Below, one piece after another: positions 36,032 through 45,280 of a stretch of DNA of 64,000 bases (position 1 is its first letter; the number at the start of each line of letters is the position of its first letter). The position numbers and the translations under genes are program-made. This DNA is from Alphaproteobacteria bacterium. Lineage in GTDB: Bacteria > Bacteroidota > Bacteroidia > Bacteroidales > FEN-979. Below the pieces are notes generated by a model. That model did not search any database. It saw only the letters and a program-made list of their open reading frames with translations, and was not told where the DNA came from. Location of the stretch: the NCBI GenBank assembly GCA_009928665.1, contig SACF01000014.1, positions 1 through 64,000 on the forward strand, in the 5' to 3' direction.

Positions 36032-36415
36032 ATGGAAGAAATTGATAATAAGGATCGTGACAGGGGTGAAATCTTTTCCCGGGCAGTACGGGCTGGCAAA
36101 CGGACATATTTCTTTGATGTCAAATCGACAGTGGGCGAAGAGTACTATATAACCATTACTGAGAGCAAGAGGCGTTTCAACAACGAACAGGGAAAGTTCT
36201 TTTATGAGAAGCACAAACTCTTTTTATATAAGGAAGACTTCGAAAAATTCACCAACGGACTCAGTGATGTCATCGAATTCATTCGTACCGGAAAAGCACC
36301 CTATCGCGCGGAATCAGAACAGGATGCTGCCGATGACAAGGATGTGAACCTGAGCCTGGGGCACTCCTCCCTGCAATTCGAGGATCTGACAGCCGACTCC
36401 GATAACCGGCCATAA
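36032..36415 (+). CDS. PUR-family DNA/RNA-binding protein (DUF3276)
   Basis: The 127-residue protein matches the bacterial PUR-alpha-like family (DUF3276) of Bacteroidota and spirochaetes. It has EIFSRAVRAGKRTYFFDVKS, then YYITITESKRRF, KHKLFLYKEDFEKFTNGL and an acidic, disordered tail. The family folds as a Whirly/PUR repeat that binds single-stranded nucleic acid. The cellular role is not established. It has its own promoter and precedes parA by about 110 bp. Confidence 0.9.
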   Translation: MEEIDNKDRDRGEIFSRAVRAGKRTYFFDVKSTVGEEYYITITESKRRFNNEQGKFFYEKHKLFLYKEDFEKFTNGLSDVIEFIRTGKAPYRAESEQDAADDKDVNLSLGHSSLQFEDLTADSDNRP

Positions 36416-36499
36416 AGCCGGCTTCTTCCTGCACCTTTCACCAGGGTGACATACTTGTTAAAACTTTTCAACATCCTTTATGATCTGGTCATTTCACTG

Positions 36500-36507
36500 T
36501 AATTTTG
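36500..36507 (+). promoter_or_regulatory. Bacteroidota -7 promoter element (TAATTTTG) of parA
   Basis: TAATTTTG fits TAnnTTTG and lies 19 nt before the parA ATG. Confidence 0.6.
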
Positions 36508-36526
36508 TGACCGCAGAAATTTTCTT

Positions 36527-37330
36527 ATGGGTAAAGTAATTGCAATAGCCAACCAAAAAGGTGGAGTAGGAAAAACAACGACAGCGATTAATCTGGCCGC
36601 TGGTCTGGCTGTTCTGGAACACAAAACCCTCATCATCGATGCTGATCCCCAGGCAAATGCCACTTCCGGCGTAGGATTCGATCCCCGGAACATCAAAACC
36701 AGCATCTACGAATGCATCATTGACGATGTTGAACCAGGAAATATCATCCTGAACACCTCCACCCCTTATCTCGATCTCCTGCCAGCTCACATTGATCTGG
36801 TCGGCGCCGAAATTGAGATGATCAACCTCCCTAACCGGGAAAAAATGATGCGAAAAGTGATCTCCCAGATCAAAGAGACCTACGATTTTATCATCATCGA
36901 CTGCTCCCCATCACTCGGACTGATCACCATCAACTCGCTTACAGCCGCAGATTCTGTAATAATTCCGGTTCAATGCGAATACTTCGCGCTGGAAGGCCTC
37001 GGTAAGCTCCTGAATACGATCAAAATTGTACAGACCAGGCTGAATCCGGGTCTTGATATCGAAGGGATCCTGCTGACTATGTACGACAATCGGCTGAACC
37101 TGGCAAAACAGGTTGTCGATGAAGTAAAGACCCATTTCCAGCAAATGGTTTTCAGAACCATCATCACCCGCAACACCAAGCTCGGTGAAGCCCCCAGTTT
37201 CGGTGTCTCCATTATGATGCACGATATCAACAGCACCGGCGCCATCAACTACCTGAACCTGGCCAGAGAGATCCTCCAGAAGAATGATTTAACAAAATTG
37301 ACCAACGCTGAAAAGGAGATCCATGTCTGA
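36527..37330 (+). CDS. parA: Chromosome partitioning ATPase ParA (Soj)
   Basis: ParA ATPases bind DNA and move ParB-parS complexes. The 267-residue product has the deviant Walker A NQKGGVGKTTT (Lys11 and Lys16), the TLIIDADPQANATSG motif, the switch DFIIIDCSPSLG, and VIIPVQCEYFALEGL. The size and motifs fit chromosomal type Soj. It overlaps parB by 8 bp. Confidence 0.95.
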   Translation: MGKVIAIANQKGGVGKTTTAINLAAGLAVLEHKTLIIDADPQANATSGVGFDPRNIKTSIYECIIDDVEPGNIILNTSTPYLDLLPAHIDLVGAEIEMINLPNREKMMRKVISQIKETYDFIIIDCSPSLGLITINSLTAADSVIIPVQCEYFALEGLGKLLNTIKIVQTRLNPGLDIEGILLTMYDNRLNLAKQVVDEVKTHFQQMVFRTIITRNTKLGEAPSFGVSIMMHDINSTGAINYLNLAREILQKNDLTKLTNAEKEIHV

Positions 37331-38216
37331 TTCGCTTGGAAAAAAGAAAGTCCTGGGCAGAGGACTCAGCGCATTACTCGATCAGTCGGGTACAGGCGAA
37401 ACCTCGCTGGATGTCGCCGCGGAACATGCTACCGGTTCACCGGCACGCATCCCGGTCGACCGGATTGAACCCAACCCGTTTCAACCCAGAACCCACTTCA
37501 GCGAGACTGACCTTCACGAACTGGCACTATCCATTACCGAATACGGTATTATTCAACCCCTTACCCTGCGAAAAATCGACCAGGGCCGATTCCAGGTTAT
37601 CGCCGGCGAACGCAGGCTGAAAGCCGCAATAATTTCAGGACTGCAGGAAGTGCCTGCCTATGTCCGACTGGCAAACGATGAACAAATGCTCGAAATAGCG
37701 CTGGTTGAGAATATCCAGCGCACCGATTTGAATCCCCTCGAAGTGGCCATCAGCTTCCAGCGGCTTCTCGAAGAGTGCAAGATCAAACAGGAGGACCTGA
37801 GCCAGAAAGTCGGGAAAGACCGTTCGACCATTTCTAACTACATCCGGCTACTTAAACTGCCAACTGAAATACAGGTCGCTGTTCGCGACAACCTGATCAG
37901 TATGGGACATGCCCGCGCCCTGATAAATGTTGGCGATGAACGTTCCCAACTGATGATCCTGCAACAAATTCTTGAAGGAAAATTATCGGTTCGGCAAGTT
38001 GAAGAATCTGTGCGGAACCTGACAACCGGCGTTCCAAATAGACCGGTTCCGAAAACAGAACTTTCACCAAAACTCGAACAGGCCCGATCGTCACTTTCGA
38101 GAACATTGCAATCAAAAGTAGAACTTAAACTCCGGAAAACAGGCTCCGGCACCATTACCATCAGGTTCAGATCGGAGGAAGATCTCGATAGGATCATTGC
38201 CAAATTTGAATCGTAG
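37323..38216 (+). CDS. parB: Chromosome partitioning protein ParB
   Basis: ParB binds parS and, in known homologues, hydrolyses CTP to spread along DNA. The 297-residue protein has GRGLSALL at the N-terminus, NPFQPRTHF, the CTP-binding GERRLKAAII and ENIQRTDLNPLEVA boxes, and a central HTH (LSQKVGKDRSTISNYIRLL). A C-terminal dimerisation domain ends in TITIRFRSEEDLDRII. It directly abuts the next gene. Confidence 0.95.
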   Translation: MSDSLGKKKVLGRGLSALLDQSGTGETSLDVAAEHATGSPARIPVDRIEPNPFQPRTHFSETDLHELALSITEYGIIQPLTLRKIDQGRFQVIAGERRLKAAIISGLQEVPAYVRLANDEQMLEIALVENIQRTDLNPLEVAISFQRLLEECKIKQEDLSQKVGKDRSTISNYIRLLKLPTEIQVAVRDNLISMGHARALINVGDERSQLMILQQILEGKLSVRQVEESVRNLTTGVPNRPVPKTELSPKLEQARSSLSRTLQSKVELKLRKTGSGTITIRFRSEEDLDRIIAKFES

Positions 38217-38789
38217 ATGAAGCGCTACCTTACCTTTCTGGTGCTTTTGCCGGTAATCATCTGCTTCCCGACCAGGCTGTCGGCTCAAAAAGATTCCACA
38301 TTTACCGAATTGCCTGATTCAATCAAGGAAAAACAGCATTCACCAACTAAGGCAACCCTCATGTCGGCATGCCTGCCGGGTCTCGGACAGGTCTATAATA
38401 AAAAATACTGGAAAGTCCCTATTATTTACGCGGGTTTCGGCGTTCTTACCTATTTCATCTATACCAATGCCGATGAATATATCAATTTTAAATGTGCCTA
38501 CATCGAATCATCCTACGGAAACATGAACGGGAACTACAGCTATCTGGTACAACGATATTCAAAAGATGAATTGCTGTCGGCCCGTGAATATTACCGCCGG
38601 AACCTTGAAATTACCTGCCTCCTTACAGCTGTGTGGTACGCTCTGAATATCCTCGATGCGACGGTCGATGCACATCTTTATACCTTCAACATTACCGACA
38701 AACTCACCATGAAAGTGGAACCGAAGGTGTTGCCGGTTGGCAAATCTTTTCAATATGCCGGCGGTTTGTCCTTCAGCCTCCATTTCTAA
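38217..38789 (+). CDS. DUF5683 membrane protein
   Basis: The 190-residue protein begins with a signal or TM segment (LTFLVLLPVIICFP). It shows the DUF5683 hallmark LMSACLPGLGQVYNKKYWK, a TM helix VPIIYAGFGVLTYFIYT, a polar loop and another TM helix (CLLTAVWYALNILDATVDAHL). It ends with a beta-strand segment. The family is tied to the parB-dapB region in Bacteroidota and its role is unknown. The ATG directly follows the parB stop. Confidence 0.87.
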   Translation: MKRYLTFLVLLPVIICFPTRLSAQKDSTFTELPDSIKEKQHSPTKATLMSACLPGLGQVYNKKYWKVPIIYAGFGVLTYFIYTNADEYINFKCAYIESSYGNMNGNYSYLVQRYSKDELLSAREYYRRNLEITCLLTAVWYALNILDATVDAHLYTFNITDKLTMKVEPKVLPVGKSFQYAGGLSFSLHF

Positions 38790-38801
38790 CATTACAACAT
38801 C

Positions 38802-39536
38802 ATGAAAATCGCAATTATCGGATACGGGAAAATGGGTCAGGAGATCGAAAAACTGGCGATTAAAAGAGGTCATGAAATCCCACTCATTATTGATAACCTG
38901 GACGATTGGGAAACCGATGGAAACCACCTCCGCGAAGTGGATGTAGCCATCGACTTTTCAACACCCTCCAGCATCGTGGAAAATATCTACAACTGCTTCT
39001 CCGCGGGAATTCCCGTTGTTGTGGGCACCACAGGCTGGCTCGACGACCTTGAAAAAGTAAGGCAGGATTGTGCAGATCAGAACCAGACCCTGTTTTATGC
39101 TACCAATTTCAGCATTGGCGTGAACCTTTTCTTCGATTTAAACCAGCACCTTGCACGGATCATGTCACAGGTCGAAGGTTATGAGATCTCCATCGAAGAA
39201 ACCCACCATATTCACAAGCAGGATGCTCCAAGCGGAACAGCTATCGCACTCGCCAACGACATCATTAACATCGTCGAAAGTAAAGAAAAATGGGTCAATA
39301 ACCCGGTTGAAAACCCGGAAGAGCTTGGCATTAAATCGTACCGCACCGATAATGCACCCGGAACCCATGTCATTAAATATGAATCGGAAGAAGATATCAT
39401 CCAGATTACCCACACGGCAAAAAGCCGTAAAGGATTTGCACTGGGGGCGTTGCTTGCTGCAGAATGGATTGTCGGAAAAAAAGGATTCTTTGAGATGAAA
39501 GACATGATCGCAGAACAAATATTCAACAAATTATAA
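38802..39536 (+). CDS. dapB: 4-hydroxy-tetrahydrodipicolinate reductase
   Basis: DapB reduces HTPA with NAD(P)H in lysine and diaminopimelate synthesis. The 244-residue enzyme has the nucleotide-binding MKIAIIGYGKMGQEIEKLA, DVAIDFSTPSSI, VVVGTTGW, NFSIGVNLF, the catalytic ETHHIHKQDAPSGTA and a final SRKGFALGALLAAEW. The Bacteroidota form is shorter than in E. coli, as here. It belongs to the parAB-DUF5683-dapB-lepB gene order. Confidence 0.95.
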   Translation: MKIAIIGYGKMGQEIEKLAIKRGHEIPLIIDNLDDWETDGNHLREVDVAIDFSTPSSIVENIYNCFSAGIPVVVGTTGWLDDLEKVRQDCADQNQTLFYATNFSIGVNLFFDLNQHLARIMSQVEGYEISIEETHHIHKQDAPSGTAIALANDIINIVESKEKWVNNPVENPEELGIKSYRTDNAPGTHVIKYESEEDIIQITHTAKSRKGFALGALLAAEWIVGKKGFFEMKDMIAEQIFNKL

Positions 39537-39600
39537 GAAACTGTGCAATTGTGCGTTTTATCTGATGATAACCACTTAAAGAAAAAATCGATATACCGCC

Positions 39601-41115
39601 ATGAACCTTTACCTGATCATTACCATTCTGTTCTTTATCCTGACGCTGGCAGGACTTTGGGGTATCTTTGAAAAATCCGGAAACAAAGGATGGATCGTCC
39701 TGATACCCCTGTACAATTTCTACATCTGGCTTAAAATCATAAAAAAACCGTTGTGGTGGTACATTTTCCTGCTGATCCCCTTCATCAACGTGTTTGTGGT
39801 TCTCTTGATGATCGTTGAAATTCTGAAATGTTTCAAAAAAAACGGGCTCCTCGAACAGGCTGTCGGAGTCCTCTTCCCCTTCTTCTACCTGCCATGGCTT
39901 GCTTTTATATCGAAGGATCCTTACTTCGACCCCGCCAAACTCAAACCAGTAAAGAAATCTGCCATCAGAGAGTGGGTCGATGCTATTATCTTTGCCGTGA
40001 TTGCAGCCAGCATCATCCGGATTTTCCTCATCGAAGCCTATACCATCCCGACCTCCTCCATGGAGAAAACACTGCTGGTTGGCGACTACCTGTTTGTCAG
40101 TAAACTAAGTTTCGGCCCAAAAGTGCCCAATACCCCTATCGCCTTCCCCTTTGTCCATCATACCTTACCTTTGACCGAAAACACCCGGTCCTACCTCGAA
40201 TGGATCAAACTGCCTTATTACCGCTTCCCCGGATTTGCTGACATAAAAAATATGGATGTTGTGGTTTTTAATTACCCCGATGGCGATACCCTATCCTCAA
40301 AACTACAAAGTAATGTCAGTTATTACCAGCTTGTTCGTCAATATGGCCGTGAAAATGTATGGAATAACAAGCAATATTTCGGCGATATCATTGCCCGTCC
40401 GGTCGATAAACGCGAAAATTTCATTAAAAGATGCATCGGAATCCCGGGCGATACAATCCGGATAACCGACAGAAAAGTGTTCATCAATGGCATTGAGGAA
40501 AAGAATCCGGGGAAACGACAATTCAAATATATCGTGAAAACCGACGGCTCACCAATCAACCAGAAGAATTTTGAGAAGCTCGATATCACGGAGAATGTCA
40601 GCACCGACAACATGGGAATGTACGAATTAACCCTTTCAGATGATGCGCTCGCCAGGCTGAAATCATACAGCAATATCGTCTCCATCGAACCGGTAATCGC
40701 ACCCAGAGGCGGATGGGACCCCAACATCTTTCCTTTTGATTCAACCTATCGATGGAATGTCGATAACTTTGGTCCTGTCTGGGTTCCGAAAAAAGGTGTG
40801 ACAATTCCCCTCAATATCGGAAATATATGTTTCTACAACAGGATTATCGATGTTTTTGAAGGACATGATTTGCAAATCAAGGATCAGAAAATATATATCG
40901 ACGGAAAAGAGTCAGACCATTATACTTTCCAATTGAACTATTACTGGATGATGGGTGATAACCGCCACAATTCGGCCGACTCAAGGTACTGGGGATTCGT
41001 GCCTGAAGACCATGTGGTTGGGAAAGCAGTATTTGTGTGGCTTTCACTTGCACCGAACAAATCTCTGCTCGATGGAAAAATACGGTGGGGTAAACTCATG
41101 CGATTTGTAAAATAA
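39601..41115 (+). CDS. lepB: Signal peptidase I, long form with N-terminal membrane domain
   Basis: LepB cleaves Sec signal peptides at the outer face of the inner membrane. Residues 1-110 form extra TM helices (LYLIITILFFILTLAGLWG, WWYIFLLIPFINVFVVLLM) resembling a small DUF-type membrane domain. A further TM helix precedes the catalytic Ser in PTSSMEKTLLVGDYLFVSK. The Lys lies in FIKRCIGIPGDTI, and box E is MGDNRHNSADSRYWGFVP. At 504 residues it is much longer than the E. coli enzyme; the long insert between the Ser/Lys boxes and box E is usual for Bacteroidota. Confidence 0.94.
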   Translation: MNLYLIITILFFILTLAGLWGIFEKSGNKGWIVLIPLYNFYIWLKIIKKPLWWYIFLLIPFINVFVVLLMIVEILKCFKKNGLLEQAVGVLFPFFYLPWLAFISKDPYFDPAKLKPVKKSAIREWVDAIIFAVIAASIIRIFLIEAYTIPTSSMEKTLLVGDYLFVSKLSFGPKVPNTPIAFPFVHHTLPLTENTRSYLEWIKLPYYRFPGFADIKNMDVVVFNYPDGDTLSSKLQSNVSYYQLVRQYGRENVWNNKQYFGDIIARPVDKRENFIKRCIGIPGDTIRITDRKVFINGIEEKNPGKRQFKYIVKTDGSPINQKNFEKLDITENVSTDNMGMYELTLSDDALARLKSYSNIVSIEPVIAPRGGWDPNIFPFDSTYRWNVDNFGPVWVPKKGVTIPLNIGNICFYNRIIDVFEGHDLQIKDQKIYIDGKESDHYTFQLNYYWMMGDNRHNSADSRYWGFVPEDHVVGKAVFVWLSLAPNKSLLDGKIRWGKLMRFVK

Positions 41116-41116
41116 C

Positions 41117-41124
41117 TAACTTTG
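41117..41124 (+). promoter_or_regulatory. Bacteroidota -7 promoter element (TAACTTTG)
   Basis: TAACTTTG fits TAnnTTTG, directly after the lepB stop and 34 nt before the DUF4412 gene ATG. Confidence 0.55.
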
Positions 41125-41157
41125 TCATAAATATTCACAAAAGCCTTGAAAATCATC

Positions 41158-41838
41158 ATGAAAAAAACACTGATCAGCATCCTTGTGGCATTTGCCGCTG
41201 TTATTGGTTATTCCGGAACCTTTGCCGGCAAACCATTTGAAGGAGTTATTACTTTTAAAATCACATATCCCGACAGCAAATTCTCAGAAAGTCAACTTGC
41301 CATGTTCCCAAAGCTGATGACCCTCTCCATTAAAGGAAATAAATCGCGTACGGATATGCAAATGAGCGGGGTCAATTCGGTCGAGATTACCGACTATGTA
41401 AACAAGACCAAAGTGGCCCTGATAAACATGATGGGACAAAAATATGCCATAAAACAATCCACCGCCGACATCGAAAAGGCGATGGGCGACAATCCGAAGC
41501 CCACTGTTGAACTTTCGTCCGAGACTAAAGTAGTCGCCGGCTACACTTGTAAAAAAGCCCTGGTGACAGTCAATGAAGATGGCGTTAAAAGTACTTTTGA
41601 AGCTTATTACACCTCTGAACTCGGGACCAAAATGGCCAATTTCGACAGCCCTGTTTATAAAGATATCGATGGCGTGCTCCTTGAATTCGTTTTCAGTTCC
41701 AAAGGCATCAACATGAAGTTTACCGCTACTTCCATCGAAAAAAAGAATCTTTCGGCCAAGGATTTCGAAATTCCTTCTGACTACACCCTGACAACCCAGG
41801 AAGAACTTAAAAGCAAGTTTGGAGGAGGGGGAGAGTAA
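41158..41838 (+). CDS. DUF4412-type secreted protein
   Basis: The 226-residue protein has a signal peptide (MKKTLISILVAFAAVIGYSG) and a beta-rich body beginning GVITFKITYPDSKF. It also has VEITDYVNKTKVALINMMGQKYAI and TKVVAGYTCKKALV, as in the DUF4412 and related GLPGLI-like periplasmic families. It ends with a Gly-rich GGGGE. The function is unknown; a lipoprotein-carrier-like beta half-barrel is possible. The ATG at 41158 is preferred to an upstream TTG. It is followed after 6 bp by ftsK. Confidence 0.75.
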   Translation: MKKTLISILVAFAAVIGYSGTFAGKPFEGVITFKITYPDSKFSESQLAMFPKLMTLSIKGNKSRTDMQMSGVNSVEITDYVNKTKVALINMMGQKYAIKQSTADIEKAMGDNPKPTVELSSETKVVAGYTCKKALVTVNEDGVKSTFEAYYTSELGTKMANFDSPVYKDIDGVLLEFVFSSKGINMKFTATSIEKKNLSAKDFEIPSDYTLTTQEELKSKFGGGGE

Positions 41839-41844
41839 GTAAAA

Positions 41845-44358
41845 ATGGCGCGTCCGGGGAATCAGCCACGATCCAACACATACAGGGAAGAACCAGGCGA
41901 AAATGTTGTTCCCGAAATACCTGTGATTACGGGTGAGGGACCTGTTAAACGAAAACGGGAAAAAAAAGAAAAACCACCGACTCCTCCCAAATCACCGAAA
42001 CCGCCAAAGCAGAAAAAAATACGCACGGAACCCGAACAGGCCCGTCACGAAAGACGGGTGCACGTACTGGGTCTCTTTTTCGTCCTGCTTGCCTTTTACC
42101 TGCTGTTTTCGTTTACCTCATACCTCTACACCTGGAAGTCCGATTATAGTTTTACCGATACTATTTTTAAACACTTCAGCCCGGATGTATTTTTCGAGAA
42201 TAATACCCCCGTGGAAAACTGGATGGGTAAAATCGGCGCCCTTACCGCTTACCTGTTTATCACAAAATGGTTCGGAATCTCTTCCTTCCTGTTTGTGATC
42301 ATCCTGTTAAATACGGGAATGAAACAATTTTTCCACATTCGGATTTTCCCGCTTTGGGCGACCCTTGAATATGGTTTCTTCGGAATCATCTGGATCCCGG
42401 TACTTCTGGGACTGGTTGCGCCCGGGAATGATCTGCTTACCGGAGTATATGGTTTTCAGATGAACATCTGGCTGACGGAATTCCTGGGAACGTCGGGTCT
42501 TGCCTTGTTGCTTGCATTCTCAGGTCTCAGTTTTCTGATACTGGCTTTCAACATTCCTTTCAGATGGCTTGGAACAGGAAAACAAAAAGAGATCCCTGTG
42601 AGTGATGTCTCCGAAGCCCCTTCACCTGATGGGGAGGAGACTCCGGTGGAATCCGGACAGATTTCAGAACCCTATCCGGTCAACCAGCTCATCGAAAAAG
42701 AACCTGCAACGCTGAATGAGATCGACCTCGAAATTCCTTCAGAACCCACTGCAAATCCAATCATCGAAAACGAAGTCGAACTCCAGATCGAAAAACCTGT
42801 TGAAGAACCTTCAACCGAAGATCCCCTTCCCCACCAAACCCTCGATACCCGGTATGATCCGACCCTGGATCTCGCTCATTATAAATATCCAACGCTCGAC
42901 CTGTTAAGCGACTACGGAGGAGAATCGGTCAATGTTCGAAAAGAAGAGTTGGAATCAAACAAGGATAAAATTGTCCAAACGCTTTCCAATTACGATATCC
43001 GCATTCAAAAGATCAAGGCCACCATCGGCCCTGCAGTCACCCTGTATGAGATCGTACCCGAGGCAGGGATCCGGATAGCGCGGATAAAGAACCTGGAAGA
43101 CGACATTGCACTGAGCTTAGCTGCAATGGGGATCAGGATAATAGCCCCCATCCCGGGAAAGGGAACAATCGGCATCGAAGTCCCCAATCAAAACCCGGAA
43201 ATTGTATCTATCAAATCATTGCTCAGTACTGAAAAATTCAAAAATTCCACTTTTGAGCTGCCATTTGTGCTCGGTAAAACCATTGCGAACGAGACCTTTA
43301 TTGCAGATCTTTCGCGGATGCCGCACCTCCTGATGGCCGGGGCAACCGGACAGGGAAAATCGGTGGGCCTCAATACCATCATCACTTCGCTCCTCTATAA
43401 AAAACACCCGGCCCAAATCAAGTTTGTACTCATCGACCCGAAAAAGGTTGAACTTACCTTGTATTCCAAACTTGAACGGCACTTTCTGGCAAAACTACCG
43501 GATGCGGAAGAGGCCATCATTACAGATACTAAGAAAGTGATCCGTACCCTCAACTCCCTGAACATCGAAATGGACAGCCGGTACGACCTGCTCCGCGATG
43601 CCCAGGTAAGAAATATCAAGGAATATAACGAAAAATTCCTTTCCCGGAAACTGAATCCCAACGACGGTCACCAGTTTTTGCCTTACATCATCCTGGTCAT
43701 CGACGAATTTGCCGACCTCATCATGACTGCCGGCCGCGAGATCGAAACGCCGCTCACCCGCTTAGCACAGCTTGCACGCGCAACGGGAATACACCTGATC
43801 ATTGCCACCCAGCGCCCTTCGGTCAATATTATTACCGGCACCATCAAAGCCAACTTCCCTGCACGCATTGCATTCCGCGTAATTTCAAAGATCGACTCCC
43901 GTACCATTCTCGACTCTTCAGGTGCCGATCAGTTGATCGGCCGCGGCGATATGCTCCTGTCGACCGGAAGTGACCTGATCAGGCTTCAATGCGCCTTTGT
44001 CGACACTCCCGAAATTGACCGGTTGACAGAATTTATCGGATCGCAACGTGGTTACCCCGACGCCTTCTCCTTGCCCGAATATTATGACGAAGAGAGCGGA
44101 TCATCGTCCAAGGAATTCGACGCCAACGAAAAGGATGAGTTCTTCGCCGAAGCCGCACGGATCGTTGTTCAGCATCAACATGGTTCGACTTCGCTGATCC
44201 AGAGAAAACTTAAATTGGGCTATAACCGGGCCGGAAGAATCATCGACCAGCTTGAAAGCGCCGGAATCGTGGGTCCTTTCGAAGGTAGCAAGGCCCGTGA
44301 AGTCAGATATAAAGACCTGACCTCGCTGGAGGAATATTTGAATATCCTGGGCCAGTAA
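41845..44358 (+). CDS. ftsK: DNA translocase FtsK
   Basis: FtsK pumps DNA and helps resolve chromosomes at the septum. The 837-residue protein has a basic Pro/Lys-rich N-terminus and four TM helices (about residues 75-240). A Glu/Pro-rich linker leads to the motor: alpha/beta domains with IRIARIKNLEDDIALSLAA, Walker A GATGQGKSVG and Walker B ILVIDEFADLIM. RLAQLARATGIHLIIATQRP and the SGADQLIGRGDM loop follow. It ends with a gamma winged helix (LIQRKLKLGYNRAGRIIDQL) that would read KOPS-like sites. Confidence 0.96.
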   Translation: MARPGNQPRSNTYREEPGENVVPEIPVITGEGPVKRKREKKEKPPTPPKSPKPPKQKKIRTEPEQARHERRVHVLGLFFVLLAFYLLFSFTSYLYTWKSDYSFTDTIFKHFSPDVFFENNTPVENWMGKIGALTAYLFITKWFGISSFLFVIILLNTGMKQFFHIRIFPLWATLEYGFFGIIWIPVLLGLVAPGNDLLTGVYGFQMNIWLTEFLGTSGLALLLAFSGLSFLILAFNIPFRWLGTGKQKEIPVSDVSEAPSPDGEETPVESGQISEPYPVNQLIEKEPATLNEIDLEIPSEPTANPIIENEVELQIEKPVEEPSTEDPLPHQTLDTRYDPTLDLAHYKYPTLDLLSDYGGESVNVRKEELESNKDKIVQTLSNYDIRIQKIKATIGPAVTLYEIVPEAGIRIARIKNLEDDIALSLAAMGIRIIAPIPGKGTIGIEVPNQNPEIVSIKSLLSTEKFKNSTFELPFVLGKTIANETFIADLSRMPHLLMAGATGQGKSVGLNTIITSLLYKKHPAQIKFVLIDPKKVELTLYSKLERHFLAKLPDAEEAIITDTKKVIRTLNSLNIEMDSRYDLLRDAQVRNIKEYNEKFLSRKLNPNDGHQFLPYIILVIDEFADLIMTAGREIETPLTRLAQLARATGIHLIIATQRPSVNIITGTIKANFPARIAFRVISKIDSRTILDSSGADQLIGRGDMLLSTGSDLIRLQCAFVDTPEIDRLTEFIGSQRGYPDAFSLPEYYDEESGSSSKEFDANEKDEFFAEAARIVVQHQHGSTSLIQRKLKLGYNRAGRIIDQLESAGIVGPFEGSKAREVRYKDLTSLEEYLNILGQ

Positions 44359-44384
44359 GAATAAAACGTAAATTCATATAAGGC

Positions 44385-44606
44385 ATCAGGCAATAGCCAT
44401 TAGCCATTACGGAAGAAAATTATTCAAAATTCAAATGTCAAAATTCAAATGTCAAAATTCAAATTAGCCATTAGCCATTAGAGTAAAGGGTTTTCCGTTT
44501 TCCATTTTCAATTTTACATTTTCCATTGTCCATTGTCAATCACTCATTCACTCAATAAATCAGTCAATCAGTCAATCAATCAATCAATCAATCATTCAAT
44601 CATTCC
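44385..44606 (+). repeat. Composite low-complexity repeat upstream of the LolA-like gene
   Basis: The 250-bp gap after ftsK holds tandem TAGCCATTAGCCATTA, three CAAATGTCAAAATT-like units, and a block of CCATTTTCAATTTT-like words. A TCAA/TCAG tetranucleotide run (about 44536-44605) ends 5 nt before the ATG. Related composites occur at 46109-46256 and 63848-63932. Nothing else is seen in this gap. Confidence 0.85.
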
Positions 44607-44610
44607 ATTC

Positions 44611-45249
44611 ATGACCAGACTCAGTTTATTATTTACCACCGTTTTCACAGTCGTTTCCATATTTTCTTTTAGCCAGAGTAAAGATCAAAAAGCCTCAGCA
44701 TTGCTCGACCAGGTGAGCGTAAAGGCGAAATCGCACAAATCCATTAAAGTCGATTTTTCCTATTCCATGGTAAACCCGAAAGCGAGGATTAAGGAAGAAA
44801 AGTCCGGAACCCTTTTAGTTTCCGGTGACCGGTACCGGATGTCGGTTGCCGGTCAGACCGTGATCTCCGACGGAACAACTGTCTGGACTTACCTGAAAGA
44901 ATCCAATGAGGTCCAGATCAATACACTGGATAATAAAGATGATGCCATGACACCATCGAAATTGCTCACCTCCTACAATGCCAATTACAAGGCAAAGATG
45001 ATCAAGGCGAATGATGCCGCGACAGAGTCGGTGGAACTCACCCCGAACAATTCAAAGAATTTTACCAAAGCCATCCTGGGAATTGATAAAGTGAAGAAAC
45101 AGGTAAAAAGCTTCACACTGTACGATAAGGGCGGGAATGTTTTCACCTACACGATTAAAAACTATGTCACTGACACACCGGTAACACCGGCTGATTTTGT
45201 GTTCGATTCAAAAAAATTCCCCGGTGTTGAAGTGATCGACATGCGTTAA
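44611..45249 (+). CDS. LolA-like outer-membrane lipoprotein carrier
   Basis: The 212-residue protein has a signal peptide (MTRLSLLFTTVFTVVSIFSF, cleavage after FSQ). It has the LolA fold: ALLDQVSVKAKSHKSIKVDF, GTLLVSGDRYRMSVAGQTVI, DGTTVWTYLKESNEVQI and FTLYDKGGNVFTYTIKNY, ending with DFVFDSKKFPGVEVID. It probably ferries lipoproteins from the inner to the outer membrane. An upstream in-frame TTG (44533) would run through the tetranucleotide repeat and adds a non-signal sequence, so the ATG at 44611 is taken. The position after ftsK is the usual one. Confidence 0.88.
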   Translation: MTRLSLLFTTVFTVVSIFSFSQSKDQKASALLDQVSVKAKSHKSIKVDFSYSMVNPKARIKEEKSGTLLVSGDRYRMSVAGQTVISDGTTVWTYLKESNEVQINTLDNKDDAMTPSKLLTSYNANYKAKMIKANDAATESVELTPNNSKNFTKAILGIDKVKKQVKSFTLYDKGGNVFTYTIKNYVTDTPVTPADFVFDSKKFPGVEVIDMR

Positions 45250-45280
45250 CCGGCCTGAACAATTCAAAGTGGAATCCTTT

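Noticed and set aside
41111..41136. A possible Rex-like dyad (TTGTCAT...ATTCACAA) before the DUF4412 gene
   Set aside because: Half-site spacing and left half deviate too far from TTGTGAA-N4-TTCACAA.
44536..44605. Possible CRISPR array in the TCAA-rich block
   Set aside because: Units are 4 bp with no unique spacers; it is a simple tetranucleotide repeat.
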